This document shows positions 5,247 to 6,259 of a DNA stretch of 6,259 nucleotides, piece after piece; positions within the stretch are counted from its first letter, which is position 1, and the number at the start of each line of letters is the position of its first letter. Source of the stretch: Burkholderiaceae bacterium (GTDB taxonomy: Bacteria > Pseudomonadota > Gammaproteobacteria > Burkholderiales > Burkholderiaceae); assembly GCA_030151165.1 (NCBI GenBank), contig JASLEM010000086.1, positions 1 through 6,259 of the forward strand, given 5' to 3'. The notes beneath the pieces were generated by a model, which was given only the letters and a program-made list of their open reading frames with translations, was not told where the DNA came from and ran no database searches. Position numbers and translations under genes: made by a program.

Positions 5247-6259
5247 TCAGCCGGTGTTGCGCAGCCCGGCCGCGATGCCGTTGATCGACAGGTGGATGCC
5301 GCGCCGCAGGCGGTCGTTGACCGGGTCGTCCTCGCGGCGCAGGCGATAGCGACGCATCAGCTCGACCTGCAGGTGGTTCAGCGGGTCGAGGTAGGGGAAG
5401 CGGTGCTCGATCGAGCGCGCCAGCGCGGGGTTGGACTGCAGGCGATCGGCCTCGCCCGTGATGAGGCCCAGCACGGACTGCGTGCGTTCCCATTCCGCCT
5501 TGATGGCGCCGAAGATGCGCTTGCCCAGCTTCTTGTCGTCCACCAGGTCGACGTAGCGCGCGGCGATGCGCAGGTCGCTCTTGGCCAGCACCATGTCGAG
5601 GTTGGACAGCAGGGTGCGGAAGAACGGCCACTGCTTGTACATCTTGCGCAGCAGCTCGAGACGCTTGTCGTGCTCGCCGCCTTCGTCGCCGAGGAAGGCC
5701 TCGACGGCGGAGCCGAAGCCGGCCCAGCCCGGCAGCGCCACGCGGCACTGGCCCCACGAGAAGCCCCAGGGGATGGCGCGCAGGTCCTCGATGCGGCGGG
5801 TCGACTTGCGCGACGCCGGGCGCGAGCCGATGTTGAGCTCGGCGATCTCGCGTATGGGCGTGGCGGAGAAGAAGTAGTCGGTGAAGCCCGGGGTCTCATA
5901 GACCAGCTCGCGGAAGGCCTCGAAGCTGGCCTGGCTCAACGCGTCGGCCGCCTCCAGGAACGCCTTGGGCGGCGTCTTGGTGGTGTGCAGCAGCGTGGCC
6001 TCCAGCGTGGCGGCCACCAGCGTCTCGAGGTTGCGCAGGCCGATCTCGGGATTGGCGTACTTGGATGCGATCACCTCGCCCTGCTCGGTCAGGCGGATCT
6101 GGCCGTTCACGGTGCCCGGCGGCTGCGCGATGATGGCCTGGTAGCTCGGGCCGCCGCCGCGGCCCACCGTGCCGCCGCGGCCGTGGAACAGTCGCAGGCG
6201 GATGCCATGTTCCTGCTCCAGCTGCGCGAACAGCGTCACCAGCGCCACCTCGGTGCGGT
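5247..6259 (-). CDS. ppc: phosphoenolpyruvate carboxylase, C-terminal part (N-terminus beyond the window)
   Basis: The last 336 complete codons of PEP carboxylase, the cytoplasmic anaplerotic enzyme that makes oxaloacetate from phosphoenolpyruvate and bicarbonate. The frame is open through the right edge, so the start is not visible; the full enzyme is usually close to 900 residues. The fragment begins just before the signature [14 protein letters not shown], the glycine- and arginine-rich active-site loop. It continues with [11 protein letters not shown], the GSRPASRK segment, [18 protein letters not shown] (arginines matching the catalytic/effector arginines of the E. coli enzyme), [13 protein letters not shown] (its lysine matches the aspartate-site K773 of E. 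coli), [12 protein letters not shown], and the invariant C-terminal [10 protein letters not shown], whose asparagine belongs to the aspartate inhibition site. Codon use is like the neighbouring genes and nothing is broken. It lies upstream of, and co-directional with, the EAL gene at a distance of 135 bases. This is a housekeeping gene and probably an independent transcription unit. Confidence 0.98.
   Translation of the reverse strand, partial: RTEVALVTLFAQLEQEHGIRLRLFHGRGGTVGRGGGPSYQAIIAQPPGTVNGQIRLTEQGEVIASKYANPEIGLRNLETLVAATLEATLLHTTKTPPKAFLEAADALSQASFEAFRELVYETPGFTDYFFSATPIREIAELNIGSRPASRKSTRRIEDLRAIPWGFSWGQCRVALPGWAGFGSAVEAFLGDEGGEHDKRLELLRKMYKQWPFFRTLLSNLDMVLAKSDLRIAARYVDLVDDKKLGKRIFGAIKAEWERTQSVLGLITGEADRLQSNPALARSIEHRFPYLDPLNHLQVELMRRYRLRREDDPVNDRLRRGIHLSINGIAAGLRNTG

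Overview
The window comes from a GC-rich proteobacterium (G or C at most third codon positions). The visible phosphoenolpyruvate carboxylase fragment, the PEP-CTERM protein and the style of the signalling proteins suggest a betaproteobacterium of Burkholderiales type. Xanthomonadales is a possible alternative. This placement rests on recalled family resemblance, not on a search.

Layout from left to right: (1) 1-238 is a regulatory region with a plausible sigma-70 promoter, a small inverted repeat and, at the extreme left edge, a possible start of a divergent gene that leaves the window. (2) 239-1207 (+) is a LuxR-type (GerE HTH) transcription regulator with an unclassified sensor half. (3) 1208-1299 is a convergent junction holding several GC-rich stem-loops. 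(4) 1300-2142 (-) is a secreted protein of unknown function ending in a PEP-CTERM sorting signal. (5) 2143-2303 is its leader region, with a perfect 9-bp-arm palindrome. (6) 2304-5111 (-) is a large inner-membrane c-di-GMP signalling protein: export signal, periplasmic TPR-like helices, one membrane segment, a degenerate GGDEF domain and an EAL domain with its catalytic residues intact. (7) 5112-5246 is an intergenic stretch with several hairpins. (8) 5247-6259 (-) is the C-terminal part of ppc, running off the right edge.

The three minus-strand genes read in one direction: ppc, then the EAL protein, then the PEP-CTERM protein. The gaps of 135 and 161 bases make a single tight operon unlikely, but read-through is possible. 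The most suggestive context is a predicted c-di-GMP phosphodiesterase with a periplasmic sensor next to an exosortase substrate, with a LuxR-type regulator converging on them. PEP-CTERM proteins are usually tied to exopolysaccharide and biofilm or floc matrix, which c-di-GMP commonly controls, so a functional link is reasonable but not demonstrated. No RNA genes, insertion sequences, CRISPR arrays or phage genes were seen. No wholly new system is evident; the points of interest are the inactive GGDEF/active EAL sensor, the orphan PEP-CTERM protein and its leader palindrome.
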